NCBI GenBank assembly: GCA_002336735.1
Contig: DDER01000020.1
Coordinates: 1 to 5,517, forward strand
Reading direction: 5' to 3'
DNA from: Candidatus Saccharibacteria bacterium UBA1949
GTDB lineage: Bacteria; Patescibacteriota; Saccharimonadia; Saccharimonadales; Saccharimonadaceae
DNA: 5,517 bases
The position numbers and the translations under genes were made by a program. Within the stretch, counting starts at the first letter, position 1. Every line of letters starts with the position of its first letter. The notes beneath the pieces were generated by a model. The model did not search any database, was not told the origin of the DNA, and saw nothing but the letters and a program-made list of their open reading frames with translations. Of the stretch, positions 5,139 through 5,517 are shown piece by piece.

Positions 5139-5147
5139 TGCTATAAT
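5139..5147 (+). promoter_or_regulatory. Extended -10 promoter of the 105-residue gene
   Basis: TGCTATAAT is a perfect extended -10 (TG, one base, TATAAT). No good -35 is seen 16-18 bases upstream. The start would be near 5154, about 38 bases before the ATG. It separates the last gene from the flavoprotein operon. I see no convincing terminator in the 112-base gap. Confidence 0.6.
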
Positions 5148-5191
5148 AATTTTGGTGGATTGTTCATTTCGATTGAGAAAGGGTCTCCCGT

Positions 5192-5509
5192 ATGAGCCTT
5201 AAGATGGACTACCAGGTGGTCATTAAGCCCATTGTGCCGTTGCCCACGCTTACCGACAGCGACAAAACAGCCGGCATCACGTGTCTAGTGTACGAGCTGA
5301 CGCTAGATGGAGAAGCCATCCGTGGGCTAAGCTCCACCCACTGCACGCTCTGCGCCCATCTCAGCTTCACGCTCTATAGCAGCAGAAGCGAGGTAGTGAT
5401 GCCGCCTATCCTTTTGGTTGCATACCAGCCCGGAATCCTACACCTCATGGACGTCGTCACGCACGTCCACGAACAACTCGGCTATACGGTACCGGTGTAT
5501 CGATTCTAG
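5192..5509 (+). CDS. Small protein with an HCxxCxH cluster, unrecognised family
   Basis: This is a complete 105-residue protein with AAAGGG 8 bases before the ATG and a stop 8 bases from the window edge. Its start is preferred over the internal ATG at codon 5 because of the ribosome site and the promoter at 5139. The first half alternates strand-like segments (YQVVIKPIVPLP at 7-18; ITCLVYELTLDG at 29-40). At its centre is STHCTLCAHLSF (48-59), with H50, C51, C54 and H56 spaced like a small metal site, and C31 is a further thiol. The second half has a hydrophobic strand (ILLVAY, 73-78) and a His-rich helix (MDVVTHVHEQLG, 86-97). There is no signal peptide or membrane helix, so it is probably cytoplasmic. 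I do not recognise a family. Metal binding is a guess from residue spacing, and gene reality rests on the promoter, ribosome site and open frame. Confidence 0.68.
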   Translation: MSLKMDYQVVIKPIVPLPTLTDSDKTAGITCLVYELTLDGEAIRGLSSTHCTLCAHLSFTLYSSRSEVVMPPILLVAYQPGILHLMDVVTHVHEQLGYTVPVYRF

Positions 5510-5517
5510 CCCCTCTC

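Noticed and set aside
5175..5187. Small hairpin GAGA/TCTC around the ribosome site of the 105-residue gene as a riboswitch or thermosensor
   Set aside because: A four-base-pair stem with the site in the loop is unlikely to be stable or regulatory.

Overview
The window looks like chromosomal DNA from a Patescibacteria/CPR organism, most probably Candidatus Saccharibacteria. This rests on protein style, not on a marker gene. There is a PadR regulator run into a small envelope gene, a YggT-like protein with a hydrophilic N-terminal tail, a five-helix membrane protein with an outward C-terminal domain holding a Cys pair, and compact, closely spaced operons. All genes read cleanly in the standard code (no internal UGA, Trp as TGG). 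No rRNA, tRNA, CRISPR array, insertion sequence or attachment site is visible.

Left half (1-2541, minus strand): reading leftwards there are a 41-residue small protein, a 134-residue YggT-like membrane protein, a bidirectional terminator hairpin, a 408-residue five-helix membrane protein, a PadR-family regulator, and the first 18 codons of a gene translated almost directly after padR. The PadR promoter carries a perfect 7-bp inverted repeat over its -10 box, a good candidate autoregulatory operator. A separate 27-bp near-palindrome covers the -10 box of the YggT-like gene. This half looks like envelope genes with transcriptional control.

Centre (2542-2695): two well-formed sigma70-type promoters stand back to back. 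One fires left into the 41-residue gene and one fires right into a three-gene operon.

Right half (2696-5079, plus strand): a tight operon encodes (i) a six-helix membrane protein of unrecognised family, (ii) a 92-residue protein that is little more than a stand-alone ATP-cone, overlapping the first gene by one base, and (iii) a 458-residue flavoprotein of the dihydrolipoamide dehydrogenase / glutathione reductase / mercuric reductase family. The flavoprotein keeps its FAD and NAD(H) sites, but both redox-active cysteines are replaced (S46 and D51) and the C-terminal catalytic His is absent. A nucleotide-sensing domain, a dithiol-less NAD(H) flavoenzyme and a membrane protein made together suggest an undescribed nucleotide- or redox-responsive membrane module. 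This is the most interesting part of the window. A separate small orphan gene with its own extended -10 promoter closes the window (5192-5509).
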